NCBI RefSeq assembly: GCF_000384815.1
Contig: NZ_ARQF01000021.1
Location: 310,001 to 374,000, forward strand
Direction: 5' to 3'
DNA from: Halodesulfovibrio aestuarii DSM 17919 = ATCC 29578
Lineage (GTDB): Bacteria > Desulfobacterota > Desulfovibrionia > Desulfovibrionales > Desulfovibrionaceae
Length of the DNA: 64,000 bases
Below, piece by piece: positions 36,006 through 45,145 of the stretch (its first letter is position 1; every line of letters begins with the position of its first letter). The position numbers and the translations under genes are program-made. Below the pieces are notes generated by a model. It had not been told where the DNA came from, did no database searches, and saw only the letters and a program-made list of their open reading frames with translations.

Positions 36006-36779
36006 TTAGTGATTCAGGATTTGCTCAAGGAACCTTTTGCAGCGTTCTTCACGCGGTTGGGTGAAGAATTCTTTTGCCGGTGCATACTCAACAATCTGCC
36101 CTTGATCCATGAATACCATGGTGTCAGCTACTTCGCGGGCAAAACCCATTTCGTGGGTAACGCAGATCATGGTCATGCCTTGGTCTGCAAGTTCGCGCAG
36201 TACGTCGAGAACTTCTTTGATCATTTCAGGATCAAGTGCGGATGTCGGTTCGTCAAAAAGCATGATTTTCGGTTGCATGGCAAGCGCGCGAGCGATTGCA
36301 ACGCGTTGTTGCTGTCCACCGGAAAGCTGCCCGGGGAATTTGAGTGCCTGTTCGCCGATACCTACGCGCTCAAGGAATGTGTATGCTATTTCTTCTGCTT
36401 GCTTACGAGGGATCTTGCGTACCCATATCGGGCCGATAGTGACGTTGTCGAGAATAGACAGGTGCGGGAACAGGTTGAACTGTTGGAAAACCATACCCAC
36501 TTCACGGCGAATCAGTTCAATATTTTTTGTATCGTTTGTCAGGGTAGTTCCATCAATAATGATATTGCCTTCCTGATGTTCCTCAAGACGGTTTAATGTT
36601 CTGATGAGGGTGGATTTTCCCGAACCGGAAGGCCCGCAAATAACTACTTTTTCCTGTTGACGAACTTGGAGGTTGATATCTTTTAATACATGGAACAGAC
36701 CGTACCATTTGTTTACGCCGTCCATCTCAATAATGACTGGGGTATTGGCAAGATTGGGTGCTGTATATATCTGACTCAT
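36006..36779 (-). CDS. Polar amino-acid ABC transporter ATP-binding protein (AapP/GlnQ type)
   Basis: The 257-residue ABC ATPase has Walker A GPSGSGKS, signature LSGGQQQRVAIARALA, Walker B IMLFDEPTSALDPEM and the switch region CVTHEMGFA. It closely fits the AapP/GlnQ group that powers general L-amino-acid or glutamine uptake. It lies downstream of the binding-protein gene with 127 bases between. No permease gene is present between or beside them, which is unusual for this family. It is followed by a terminator. Confidence 0.92.
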   Translation of the reverse strand: MSQIYTAPNLANTPVIIEMDGVNKWYGLFHVLKDINLQVRQQEKVVICGPSGSGKSTLIRTLNRLEEHQEGNIIIDGTTLTNDTKNIELIRREVGMVFQQFNLFPHLSILDNVTIGPIWVRKIPRKQAEEIAYTFLERVGIGEQALKFPGQLSGGQQQRVAIARALAMQPKIMLFDEPTSALDPEMIKEVLDVLRELADQGMTMICVTHEMGFAREVADTMVFMDQGQIVEYAPAKEFFTQPREERCKRFLEQILNH

Positions 36780-36906
36780 AATTATTCCTTGCTAATCAAC
36801 TTGGGCGCATATTCTTTTCGAGGAGTAGACTGTTCGGGACAGTGATTAGAAAAGAGACCAGTCTTAGAGCGTTACAACTACGCATGCTTCTTTCAATGTA
36901 TATTTC

Positions 36907-37914
36907 CTAGCGGAAAGGTGGCGCGTAAATGAGACCGCCATTGTTCCACTGGTTGTTGTAGCCGCGTTCGAGACGAAGCGGAGTGTTCTTGCCAAGGTTA
37001 CGATCAAAGATGTTGCCGTAATTTCCGACCATTTTGATGACGCGGATTGGTGCGTTGTTATCAAGACCAAGGTTTTTCCAGAGGGTACCGGTAACGCCCA
37101 GCATTCGCTGAACTTCAGGATCTTTGGTTTCTGTTGCTACCTTATCTATGTTTTCAGCTGTGATGCCCTTTTCTTCAGCAGCCATGGTAAGCCAGATTGT
37201 CCAGCGCACAATGTCTGCCCACTGGTTGTCACCTTGGCGTACGACAGGCGCAAGTGGTTCTTTGGATAGAAGCTCTGGAAGAATGATGTGATCTTCTGGT
37301 TTTTTCATAAGAGAACGTTGCGCTGCAAGGCTGGAAACGTCGGTGGTATGTACGTCACAGCGACCAGCCTCGTATGCAGTACGCACGGCTGGCTGTTTGT
37401 CGAAAGCAACTGGAGTAAATTCCATATTGTGCTTACGGAAGTAGTCAGCAACATTGAGTTCAAAGATAGAACCGGTCTGAAGACAGACAGTTGCACCGTC
37501 GAGTTCGCTTGCTTTGGTTATGCCGAGCTTTTTACGAACCATAAATCCCTGACCGTTGTACAGCGTTACAACAGTAAAATCGAGACCGAGGTTAGTGTCT
37601 CGGCTCATGGTCTGGGTCATGGTGCGGGAGAGCAAGTCAATTTCACCGGACTGCAAAGCGGGAAGGCTTTCTTTGGAAGTAAGTGGTGTGTATTTTACCT
37701 CAACGTTAATAGCCGCACCGACAGCGCGGCAGAAATCAACATCAAAGCCAATACGGTTGCCAGAGTTGTCCACTGTCGAGAAGCCCGGAGCAGCAATGTG
37801 CGTGCCGCACTTAAGATAGCCACGCGTTACTACGTCTTCAAGAGTAGACGCAAAAGCGCATGAGGCAGAAAGAACAAAAGCAAGAGCGAACATAAGAGTG
37901 CGTGCTGTGCGCAT
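36907..37914 (-). CDS. General L-amino-acid ABC transporter substrate-binding protein (AapJ type)
   Basis: The 335-residue protein has a signal peptide ending AFA near residue 23, then the AapJ/YhdW pattern: LEDVVTRGYLKCGTHIAAPGFSTVDNSGNRIGFDVDFCRAVGAA, and LGLDFTVVTLYNGQGFMV. It binds polar amino acids in the periplasm. A second in-frame ATG at 37929 lacks a ribosome-binding site; the ATG at 37914 has GGAAGG. The ATPase gene follows. The AapQ and AapM permeases are absent from this locus and may be encoded elsewhere. Confidence 0.9.
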   Translation of the reverse strand: MRTARTLMFALAFVLSASCAFASTLEDVVTRGYLKCGTHIAAPGFSTVDNSGNRIGFDVDFCRAVGAAINVEVKYTPLTSKESLPALQSGEIDLLSRTMTQTMSRDTNLGLDFTVVTLYNGQGFMVRKKLGITKASELDGATVCLQTGSIFELNVADYFRKHNMEFTPVAFDKQPAVRTAYEAGRCDVHTTDVSSLAAQRSLMKKPEDHIILPELLSKEPLAPVVRQGDNQWADIVRWTIWLTMAAEEKGITAENIDKVATETKDPEVQRMLGVTGTLWKNLGLDNNAPIRVIKMVGNYGNIFDRNLGKNTPLRLERGYNNQWNNGGLIYAPPFR

Positions 37915-38271
37915 AATAAAACCTTCCATGAGAAAATCAGAGCTGACCTGATGGGCACTGTTGAACTAAAACGTGGCAGCTGACCAAAGACTGTGTGAAA
38001 GTCTGTGTCTGTAGCCATCATTATACAACCGAACTGCTTGAAGCAGAAGAGACTACCGTAGAGAATCATATTGAAGATTGAAAAGAAAAAACGCTCTTCA
38101 TGGCATGTTACATAGTTACAGAAACAATATGATTTGTTTGCTGTCTAATTTGAAACAGGCTGGTTTGCAAGAAAAGGCATGGTGTCTTTGTTTAGGAGTA
38201 CGGGCTATGTGTAAATCATTTTCAGCAGATATAAGTCATGTATGCTGGATGGGCAGACATGGAGGCTGAAG
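37915..38271. other. Intergenic stretch between aapJ-like gene and small membrane ORF
   Basis: About 350 bases. One + frame (54 codons from an ATG near 38105, Cys-rich) ends 2 bases before the small membrane ORF, but it lacks a good ribosome-binding site. I see no other structure. Confidence 0.4.
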
Positions 38272-38400
38272 ATGATGCGTGATGTAATGTGGGCAGTTGC
38301 GACAGTTTTTTTTCTTGTAACTGTTTTTTTTGCAGGACTTGTTGCTTTATGGCTTTTACCCTTTGTGTTGATATTTATGCTAATGACGCGTCGCTTTTAA
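38272..38400 (+). CDS. Small membrane protein (42 aa)
   Basis: The 42-residue frame starts ATGATG after a GGAGG-type site (TGGAGGCTGAAG). Almost the whole protein is hydrophobic (VFFLVTVFFAGLVALWLLPFVLIFML), with a charged MTRRF end. It could form two short or one long membrane helix. A bidirectional terminator follows at once, which supports a real gene. I do not recognise a family. The frame is too short for most gene callers. Confidence 0.6.
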   Translation: MMRDVMWAVATVFFLVTVFFAGLVALWLLPFVLIFMLMTRRF

Positions 38401-38406
38401 AGCGCG

Positions 38407-38434
38407 AAAAGCCACAGTGTTTACTGTGGCTTTT
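38407..38434. terminator. Bidirectional terminator between small ORF and galM
   Basis: A perfect 12-bp stem AAAAGCCACAGT / ACTGTGGCTTTT with a 4-base loop has T-tracts on both strands. Confidence 0.92.
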
Positions 38435-38436
38435 AT

Positions 38437-39522
38437 TTATTTAACATTGCAACTGGTGATTACTTTATTGAATGTGAATTTGGTTTTTTGCGTGTATGTG
38501 TGTTCGGGGAGAAGTACTGTTGGAGGAAAATCAGGACGGTTGGGAGAGTTTGGGAAGTGCTGTGTTTCAAAAGTAATAGCCCCGTGTCTTGGAACGATTA
38601 TGTCATTCCTATACTGTGTCGTACCATCAAGATTATTTGCTGTGTATATTTGAATGCCGGGTTCAGATGTTGCGATGCTGATACTGCGCCCGGAATCAGG
38701 GTGAGTGAGCATAGCTGCCAGCCGCACTATGTTATCGTGATCTTTTGAAAGGACATAAGTGTGGTCAAATCCACCTGCAAAAACGAGCTGTGGATCTTTC
38801 TTGTTTATTTTATCTCCGATGACAGTAGGAATAGTCAGATCCATAACCGTGCCTACAACGGACTGTGGAGCATTGGCAGTAGGGATGCATTCTTCATTAA
38901 TAGGAAGATAGTCTTCAGCGTGGACAGTAAGTATATGATCTGAAATGCTTGAACCGATTTTACCGGATAGATTGAAATAGGTGTGATTGGTTAAGTTAAG
39001 AACAGTTGGTGCGTCTGTGAATGCTGAATAATCAATGGTTAAGGTGTCCTGTTTGTCCAAGGTGTATGCAATCTGTACAGAAAGTGTACCTGGAAAGCCC
39101 ATATCACCATCGGGTGAAATGTGTTGCATAATAACAGAAGCGCTTTCTTCATGTTCAACCATGTGTGCGTTCCACACATATTTATCAAAACCCTGTGAGC
39201 CGCCATGGATATGGTGGCTGCCGTTATTTTTGTCTAAATGATAAGTCGTCCCGCCCAACCGGAACGTTGCACCTTCAATTCTGTTTGCGTATCTACCAAC
39301 AATAGAACCGAAGTGATGGTTCTTTGTCAGATAATCTTCCAAGGTATCAAACCCTATGGTTATATCACCTACATTACCCCCACAGTCTGGTGTTGCTATC
39401 TTTAAGATGGTGGCACCGTACGTCATTAACTCAACAGTTATCCCTCTGTCGTTATTAAGAGTATAACGCTCTATGACTTCTCCAGAGGGAGTAATCCCAA
39501 AAGAATCAATTGCTACCTTCAT
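38437..39522 (-). CDS. galM: Aldose 1-epimerase (mutarotase)
   Basis: GalM interconverts alpha and beta anomers of hexoses. The 361-residue protein has the family signatures: YGATILKI, GRYANRIEGATF, NNGSHHIHGGSQGFDKYVW with the catalytic His, NLTNHTYFNLSG, and FDHTYVL. The Glu base near the C-terminus is in AITFETQHFPNSPN. The frame extends upstream, but the ATG at 39522 has GGAGGAAG. No galactose genes are adjacent. It is divergent from the alcohol dehydrogenase gene and ends at a shared terminator. Confidence 0.94.
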   Translation of the reverse strand: MKVAIDSFGITPSGEVIERYTLNNDRGITVELMTYGATILKIATPDCGGNVGDITIGFDTLEDYLTKNHHFGSIVGRYANRIEGATFRLGGTTYHLDKNNGSHHIHGGSQGFDKYVWNAHMVEHEESASVIMQHISPDGDMGFPGTLSVQIAYTLDKQDTLTIDYSAFTDAPTVLNLTNHTYFNLSGKIGSSISDHILTVHAEDYLPINEECIPTANAPQSVVGTVMDLTIPTVIGDKINKKDPQLVFAGGFDHTYVLSKDHDNIVRLAAMLTHPDSGRSISIATSEPGIQIYTANNLDGTTQYRNDIIVPRHGAITFETQHFPNSPNRPDFPPTVLLPEHTYTQKTKFTFNKVITSCNVK

Positions 39523-39726
39523 ACTTCCTCCAAAAAGTACTGTCGGACTATGACTAAGAGCGTAACCAAGCTTTTGCCTACGTGTAAGGATTTTTCTCAC
39601 AGAGACTAACAGAGCAGTCTGTTACATTAATTAAAACAAATTTGTGATTTTTGTAACAAAGCTTTCAGACTCTTGTCGGATAAGTAGATTATGAGGATTG
39701 ACCAAAATTTTGTTTGCACTTCACTG

Positions 39727-39822
39727 TTTGTGAATAAAAGAACATTCAACGCGACCGTCACCTTTTTTTTTCAGTGTAAAAAGGTTCGTACTGTGAGTAA
39801 AAAAAAAAATTTGTGAGTAAAG
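39727..39822 (+). repeat. Three direct repeats upstream of the alcohol dehydrogenase gene
   Basis: TTTGTGAATAAAAG (39727-39740), CTGTGAGTAAAA (39791-39802) and TTTGTGAGTAAAG (39810-39822) share the core [TC]TGTGA[AG]TAAA. The shared GTGA steps are 63 and 20 bases apart, close to six and two helical turns. They may be binding sites of a regulator. Confidence 0.45.
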
Positions 39823-39862
39823 ACTCTCGTGTGTATTTATAAACTACGACACGGGTTATCTA

Positions 39863-39879
39863 CTTCGCGGTGCGCGAAG
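39863..39879 (+). other. GC-rich leader hairpin of the alcohol dehydrogenase gene
   Basis: A perfect 7-bp stem CTTCGCG / CGCGAAG with a GTG loop lies about 47 bases before the start. With no T-tract, it is likely a 5' UTR stabilising structure. Confidence 0.5.
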
Positions 39880-39925
39880 GTAATAACAATTTTTCATACA
39901 CTGATACTTTCTACGGAGATGTCTA

Positions 39926-41107
39926 ATGGCTGTACGTGAAGAAGTGAATGGATTTTTTATTCCTAGTGTTACTTTGATAGGAATTGGTGCTCATAAAGAA
40001 ATCCCAGCAAAAATTCGTGCCTTGGGTGGTAAAAAGCCTCTCTTGGTTACAGATAAAGGGATTACTGCAGTTGGTATTACTAAGCAGATCGTTGATTTGC
40101 TTGCATCAGAAAACATGGAATGCGTTGTTTATGATGAAACTATTCCTAACCCAACAGACACAAATGTTCATGACGGCGTTGATGTGTATCGTAAAGAAGG
40201 TTGTGATTCACTGATTACCCTTGGTGGTGGTAGCTCTCATGACTGTGGTAAAGGTGTCGGCCTTGTTGTTGCTAATGGCGGAAAAATTCATGATTACGAA
40301 GGGGTAGATAAGTCTACTAATCCAATGCCTCCATACGTTGCTGTTAACACAACTGCTGGTACAGCATCAGAAATGACTCGCTTCTGCATTATTACAGACA
40401 CTTCCCGCAAAGTTAAAATGGCTATCGTTGACTGGCGTGTAACCCCGACTATCGCATTGGATGATCCAATGCTTATGGTAGGTATGCCTCCAGCACTTAC
40501 TGCTGCAACAGGTATGGATGCTTTGACTCACGCTGTTGAAGCATACGTTTCTACTATAGCAACTCCGCTTACTGATGCATGTGCTGAAAAAGCTATCAGA
40601 CTTATTGCCAAGCATCTTCGTGCCGCTGTTGCAAATGGTAAGGACCTCGAAGCCCGAAACGGCATGTGCTACGCTCAGTATCTGGCTGGTATGGCATTTA
40701 ACAACGCAAGTCTTGGTCACGTTCATGCAATGGCTCACCAGCTTGGTGGCTTCTACGATCTTCCACATGGCGAATGTAATGCTATCCTTCTGCCACACGT
40801 TGAAAAATTCAACATGATTGCTAAGATGGATCGTTTTGCTGACATGGCAGTTTGGCTGGGTGAAAACATTGATGGTCTAAGCACTCGTGAAGCAGCTGAA
40901 AAATGTCTGAAAGCTATCCGTGAACTTTCCCACGACGTAGGTATTCCTAAGGGCTTGAAAGCTCTTGGCGAACGTTACGGTAAGAAAGTAAGCGTTGATG
41001 ATATTGCAACCATGACTGCAAACGCACAGAAAGATGCCTGTGGTCTCACAAACCCTCGCTGTCCTACTGATCAGGATGTAATGGAAATTTACGAAGCAGC
41101 TATGTAA
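39926..41107 (+). CDS. Iron-containing alcohol dehydrogenase
   Basis: The 393-residue enzyme is a group III NAD-dependent alcohol dehydrogenase. It has the nucleotide-binding GGGSSHDCGKG near residue 95, TTAGTASEMTRFC, and the metal segment with Asp in ALDDP or DACAEK regions and the His cluster GHVHAMAHQLGG plus DLPHGECNA. It oxidises ethanol or related alcohols in electron-donor metabolism; homologues are abundant in Desulfovibrio. The start follows ACGGAG. The long leader carries repeats and a hairpin, which fits a regulated promoter. A strong terminator follows. Confidence 0.94.
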   Translation: MAVREEVNGFFIPSVTLIGIGAHKEIPAKIRALGGKKPLLVTDKGITAVGITKQIVDLLASENMECVVYDETIPNPTDTNVHDGVDVYRKEGCDSLITLGGGSSHDCGKGVGLVVANGGKIHDYEGVDKSTNPMPPYVAVNTTAGTASEMTRFCIITDTSRKVKMAIVDWRVTPTIALDDPMLMVGMPPALTAATGMDALTHAVEAYVSTIATPLTDACAEKAIRLIAKHLRAAVANGKDLEARNGMCYAQYLAGMAFNNASLGHVHAMAHQLGGFYDLPHGECNAILLPHVEKFNMIAKMDRFADMAVWLGENIDGLSTREAAEKCLKAIRELSHDVGIPKGLKALGERYGKKVSVDDIATMTANAQKDACGLTNPRCPTDQDVMEIYEAAM

Positions 41108-41132
41108 TTAGCACGCACTATAATTCAAATGT

Positions 41133-41164
41133 AAAGCGGAGGGGAAACTCTCCGCTTTTTTTTT
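41133..41164 (+). terminator. Intrinsic terminator of the alcohol dehydrogenase gene
   Basis: A 9-bp stem AAAGCGGAG / CTCCGCTTT is followed by T9. Confidence 0.9.
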
Positions 41165-41309
41165 ATATGACTAACGTATACATGCGCCTATAGTGAAGGC
41201 TTGTACGAAGTGTGCATCCATTATATAATTTATGTAAATCTGTGATGGCATGCAAATGCGCTAGGGAAAGGTTTTGCGAGCAGATCGGAATACAATATCC
41301 GGAGGCATT

Positions 41310-41495
41310 ATGAAATTTGTAGCTGGAGACGTTATTCAGTTAAAGTCCGGCGGGCCGGAGATGACTGTGATCGAATTTGATGCCGCTACAGGATGGGTAA
41401 GCTGCAGCTGGTTTGTAGGCAGCGAGTTGAAGACAGCATCATTTCCTGTAGAAGCCGTAGGTGAATGTAAACTGTTCGTAGATGGTGCATATTAA
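41310..41495 (+). CDS. YodC-like small protein (DUF2158)
   Basis: The 61-residue protein matches the short YodC/DUF2158 family, with GDVIQLKSGGPEMTVIEF near the N-terminus followed by a C-x-W-F segment (VSCSWFVGSEL) and an aromatic end. Function is unknown. The ATG at 41310 has a good GGAGG site and is preferred over an earlier ATG at 41274. It is followed closely by a terminator and so is monocistronic. Confidence 0.85.
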   Translation: MKFVAGDVIQLKSGGPEMTVIEFDAATGWVSCSWFVGSELKTASFPVEAVGECKLFVDGAY

Positions 41496-41499
41496 AGGG

Positions 41500-41529
41500 A
41501 AAAGCCTTGTCGTTAGACAAGGCTTTTTG
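41500..41529. terminator. Terminator of the YodC-like gene, bidirectional
   Basis: An 11-bp stem AAAGCCTTGTC / GACAAGGCTTT with a GTTA loop has T5 on the + strand and T4 on the minus strand. Confidence 0.9.
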
Positions 41530-41546
41530 TTTAATCAGGTATAACA

Positions 41547-41621
41547 TTAAAAACATGTGTACGTTGCCACACTGAAGAGAATAGAACACGCAAGAATTAT
41601 AAGCACAATGTAACGTTCCAT
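41547..41621 (-). CDS. Possible 24-aa membrane peptide
   Basis: A 24-codon frame follows AGGAG at 8 bases. The peptide is one hydrophobic helix (YIVLIILACSILFSVATY) with a charged start (MER) and a Cys near the end. A terminator lies just downstream. It fits the size class of small membrane peptides or toxins, but nothing identifies it as one. Alternatively it is chance. Confidence 0.4.
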   Translation of the reverse strand: MERYIVLIILACSILFSVATYTCF

Positions 41622-41776
41622 AAGGTTTTCTCCTTGTTGCGTTTTCGCTCATTTTATTCTTACTAGCGACTATATCATAATAATATTAGATTGTTATTAT
41701 GAATTCTTACTAGGCATAAATAAGCTCTTACCGCGTTAATCAGTAAGAGCTTGGTCGTCAAAAAAGATAACTTCAG

Positions 41777-44700
41777 TCAATTTGAAGGAGGCAGGGGATT
41801 GTCTTTGAAAATGAAACGGGTGTAGAACCAGCTAAGCCCTAATAGGCAGAGTCCTAATCCTAAGAAGGAGAATACCCGGTACAAGCCGGTCAGTTCAGAA
41901 GCATCATACAGGAACACCTTCCCGACCGTTACAATCATGACTACAAGGGAGGTATATCGCAGCAGTTTGGCTTTTGAAATAACGCCTGCAAGCAGTAAGG
42001 TAATAGCAAGAATAAGCCATGCAACAGAGTAGGTGTAGATTTCTGTATTTGTAGTGATTCCGACCCCCAGATATTCCCCGTGGAAAAAATAGCGGACGTT
42101 CATATTGATCAAAACAAAGAGTAAGAGAAGGGCGAATCCACGAGTGGCGTTGGACCACAGTTTTCTATTTTCGAGAGGGAGTATGCTTTCAGCAATCAGT
42201 GTCCAAAGTATGGGGAGCCCATAAGGTAGTAGTAAATTGTTGCACACAAGCCATCCTTCAATTTTTTGGTGTGTCCAGAGTGGATTGTAGAATAAAAAAT
42301 CATAAAATATGATTCGAAAAATGCCAATTGCGCATAAGCCTACGCCGCCTAACGTCAACGCAAATCGATCAAAGTAGTTACCGAAGAATAGCCATACGAA
42401 GCCAATTATGAATAGAATGTTAGTGAAGATGCCTCGCTGCAAAAAATCCGCTTTAGCAAAGAGTATATCGTTCAGTTCAACATAGAACGCATGGCGCGTC
42501 AGGTAATATCCCATTACAGCAGTCAAGATGATTGCTGCCAGCTCTAAAATCTGTACCCAAATGTCATCGTGATCCCGTCTCAGAAAGTAACTTGCACCAA
42601 TAAACATCGCTGCTGGAACACCAAGTTGGAAGACTGGCCATTGAATAATCGGGAGGCTTACTCCTTCTACTATGCTTTGTTTCACTCCCCCTATTTTTGA
42701 TATCATCAGGAGGGTCCCCAATATGTGTAGTTGGGGAAGTAACAGAATGACGAAAGCTAGTGCTAGTGCCATGCAGATAGGACGTAATGCTTTGATAGGG
42801 ATCCGGCTATAGATCCATGCAATGGCAAACATTTCTGCTGTGAATGCAACGGGCAGGAAGTCGCGTTGTAATTCAATAGTGAGTGCGATGGAAATAAATG
42901 CTGCACTCGTTGCTGCAAATAATGCCAGCAAGTGATCTTGTTTTGGATGATCACGGTAGTATACTCGTATTTTATGCACTGTGTAGACAGCTATCCCTGC
43001 AAGCGTGATAGCTGTGACGCTCCAGAAAGATGGAATAGAATCGACCAGTTCAGTATGTCGTAGCTTGAAGTAAGCCAGTAGGTAAAAAGCAATACTGGTT
43101 GCTCCCGTTAATCCTGCCCAAAGTAGCGGGATCTTGGTGCGCCACAGACAAAAATATCCGGCTCCTGCAAAAGCTAATGCAAAGGCCGTAAGTATAAAAG
43201 CATACGTGGATACCTCTGCTGTATCCCACGCAATGAGCATTCCTATTGTTACGGTTACGGATACCAAAGGTACAAATCCGTATAACCGATCATTAAGGTA
43301 CGCCAGACAAATGCCTCCAGCTGCTAACAAGCCAAATAACGACCATTCGAAAATGTCGAATCCGGCTTTTCCTGTGATAATTCCCAGCAGTATTAGGGCA
43401 CCACTAAGCCCGATATAATTTAAGATGGACGTAAAATACGATGTCTGATTTTTATCAGTGCTTTCTTGTTCATAAGAATTTTTTGAACAGATAACGATGG
43501 TGGCACTGACTGCAATTAAAAATAATCCAAGCCAAAGTGCATCACTTTGGGCAAATACGCTGGTTGTCCAGAATACGACCCAGAAAAATGCACCAAGCAA
43601 GGTGGGGAAGGATAGTATCCACCAGTTCTTACGGCTGATGACAAGCAGCAGGCCGAAGAACAGCAGGTAAAGATAAACAAAGAATGTTAGAGAGTGTGGA
43701 GGAGTGGGGCCTAGCAAGGCAGGGGTGCAAAAACCGCCTATAAGACCAAGCAACGCAATGGGAGGGCCGTGCATTAATGAGAGAGCAACCGCCGTTGCGG
43801 TAACAATAGCCATGCCTGAGAAGCCCAGAGGATATGAGATAAGCTGATATAAATTGGTTGCAGCGAAGAGAGAGGCGTAAAGTACTGCTATTCCTGCTCC
43901 GGATAGGGATTGCGCGATACGGACACCGTTTTGAAAGTGCGTTTTTTTTCGTACCCATTCAGCACTATAAAGCAATGTTCCACCCAGTAATCCCCCTAAA
44001 ACTACGCGTACTGCAGGAGTGAGCAGATTAATATCAATCGAATATTTAACTAGAAAAACTCCAGCAAGCGTAAGGGCTATACCGCCTATCCAAACAGGGA
44101 GTCGTACGCCAAATTGTTGTTCAAATCCAATATGTTTTTTTGATGCTGGTGTAGCTTCACTTGATTTTGAAGCCGGTTCTTCTTTTTCAAATGTGAATTC
44201 TGGTTCCTCATTATCCGTAACCTTGTTTTGTGATATGACTTCAGGAGCATCTTGGGGGGGCGCATGGTGTAAGGCTTTTTCGCTCTTGAGCGTTTTTGGG
44301 GGATAACTTCCTTCTATTTCAAAAATGGTCGTTAATTCTTGAACGATAGAACGAAATTGGTCTGATTCATTCTGTAATTTGTTGATAATGTGCCTATTTA
44401 TCAAACAAAATATCCCAAGTCCTCCGCAAATAATGGTTACTATCGAAATGTGCAGTTGGAATAATGCTACAGAAATAAGGAAGATAACGACGCACAAAAT
44501 CATCAGTTGTGTATGGAAGGGGTGCTTAATGTTATCGGCAATAGTATCAGGCGCTGTTGCACATGTCTTGAGGATAGCCTCTTTCATTTCAGGATGCTCT
44601 TTCCATTTTAGAATAACTTCGAGTTTTTTAGTAACAGTAGTCAGCTGTTCAGTTTCTGTATGCAGTTTCTTGATGCTGCTGCGATTTATCCATGGCAAAA

Positions 44701-45145
44701 TTAAGCAGCATAACCAACCCGTTAATCCAATGAAGGCCTCCATTACCTTTCCAAGTAGTATAAATCCTGCAAACAGAAGGAGAATGCTGCCGCCCAAAAC
44801 TTGCGTCTGGACTCCAAAGAGGGTTTCAGTATTGGGCTTTGTATTGTCTTCTGCTTCCGAGTTTTTTTCGGGGTGTGGTTGAGATTCAGAAGAAGCCTGT
44901 TCATTCTTAAGGTTTATGAGAACATCATTTTCGTTTTTTTCAAAAAGGAAACGCATATCCTTTATGTTAGTGGCAAGCTGAACATGCTTTATTCGTAGTT
45001 TGTTAATTCGGCTGCGGTTTATCAATGGCATGACGAGTGCTGAAATTAAGAAGAATATCCCGCTGCAGAGAATTACAATTCCAATTATGCCCATGAATAC
45101 TCCCATAAAATAGGGTGCGTCCGCCATGTAGGGCATTTCCATCAT
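41777..45145 (-). CDS. Very large DUF2339 multi-pass membrane protein with triplicated N-terminal module
   Basis: The 1122-residue protein carries the DUF2339 core from ~340 onward. It starts with EQQFGVRLPVWIGGIALTLAGVFLVKYSI, followed by about 20-25 hydrophobic helices. Usual members have one N-terminal helix plus a coiled coil. Here a module of hydrophobic helices plus a basic helix is repeated three times, with basic helices near 42-68, 153-179 and 249-275. All share I-N-R-x-x-I-x-K-L. Acidic linkers separate the modules. The function of DUF2339 is unknown; cell-envelope or transport roles are guesses. The start follows AAAGGA. It is monocistronic. Confidence 0.9.
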   Translation of the reverse strand: MMEMPYMADAPYFMGVFMGIIGIVILCSGIFFLISALVMPLINRSRINKLRIKHVQLATNIKDMRFLFEKNENDVLINLKNEQASSESQPHPEKNSEAEDNTKPNTETLFGVQTQVLGGSILLLFAGFILLGKVMEAFIGLTGWLCCLILPWINRSSIKKLHTETEQLTTVTKKLEVILKWKEHPEMKEAILKTCATAPDTIADNIKHPFHTQLMILCVVIFLISVALFQLHISIVTIICGGLGIFCLINRHIINKLQNESDQFRSIVQELTTIFEIEGSYPPKTLKSEKALHHAPPQDAPEVISQNKVTDNEEPEFTFEKEEPASKSSEATPASKKHIGFEQQFGVRLPVWIGGIALTLAGVFLVKYSIDINLLTPAVRVVLGGLLGGTLLYSAEWVRKKTHFQNGVRIAQSLSGAGIAVLYASLFAATNLYQLISYPLGFSGMAIVTATAVALSLMHGPPIALLGLIGGFCTPALLGPTPPHSLTFFVYLYLLFFGLLLVISRKNWWILSFPTLLGAFFWVVFWTTSVFAQSDALWLGLFLIAVSATIVICSKNSYEQESTDKNQTSYFTSILNYIGLSGALILLGIITGKAGFDIFEWSLFGLLAAGGICLAYLNDRLYGFVPLVSVTVTIGMLIAWDTAEVSTYAFILTAFALAFAGAGYFCLWRTKIPLLWAGLTGATSIAFYLLAYFKLRHTELVDSIPSFWSVTAITLAGIAVYTVHKIRVYYRDHPKQDHLLALFAATSAAFISIALTIELQRDFLPVAFTAEMFAIAWIYSRIPIKALRPICMALALAFVILLLPQLHILGTLLMISKIGGVKQSIVEGVSLPIIQWPVFQLGVPAAMFIGASYFLRRDHDDIWVQILELAAIILTAVMGYYLTRHAFYVELNDILFAKADFLQRGIFTNILFIIGFVWLFFGNYFDRFALTLGGVGLCAIGIFRIIFYDFLFYNPLWTHQKIEGWLVCNNLLLPYGLPILWTLIAESILPLENRKLWSNATRGFALLLLFVLINMNVRYFFHGEYLGVGITTNTEIYTYSVAWLILAITLLLAGVISKAKLLRYTSLVVMIVTVGKVFLYDASELTGLYRVFSFLGLGLCLLGLSWFYTRFIFKDNPLPPSN

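Noticed and set aside
38105-38269. 54-codon Cys-rich frame just before the small membrane ORF
   Set aside because: No ribosome-binding site and odd composition; kept only as a possible leader in the gap entry.
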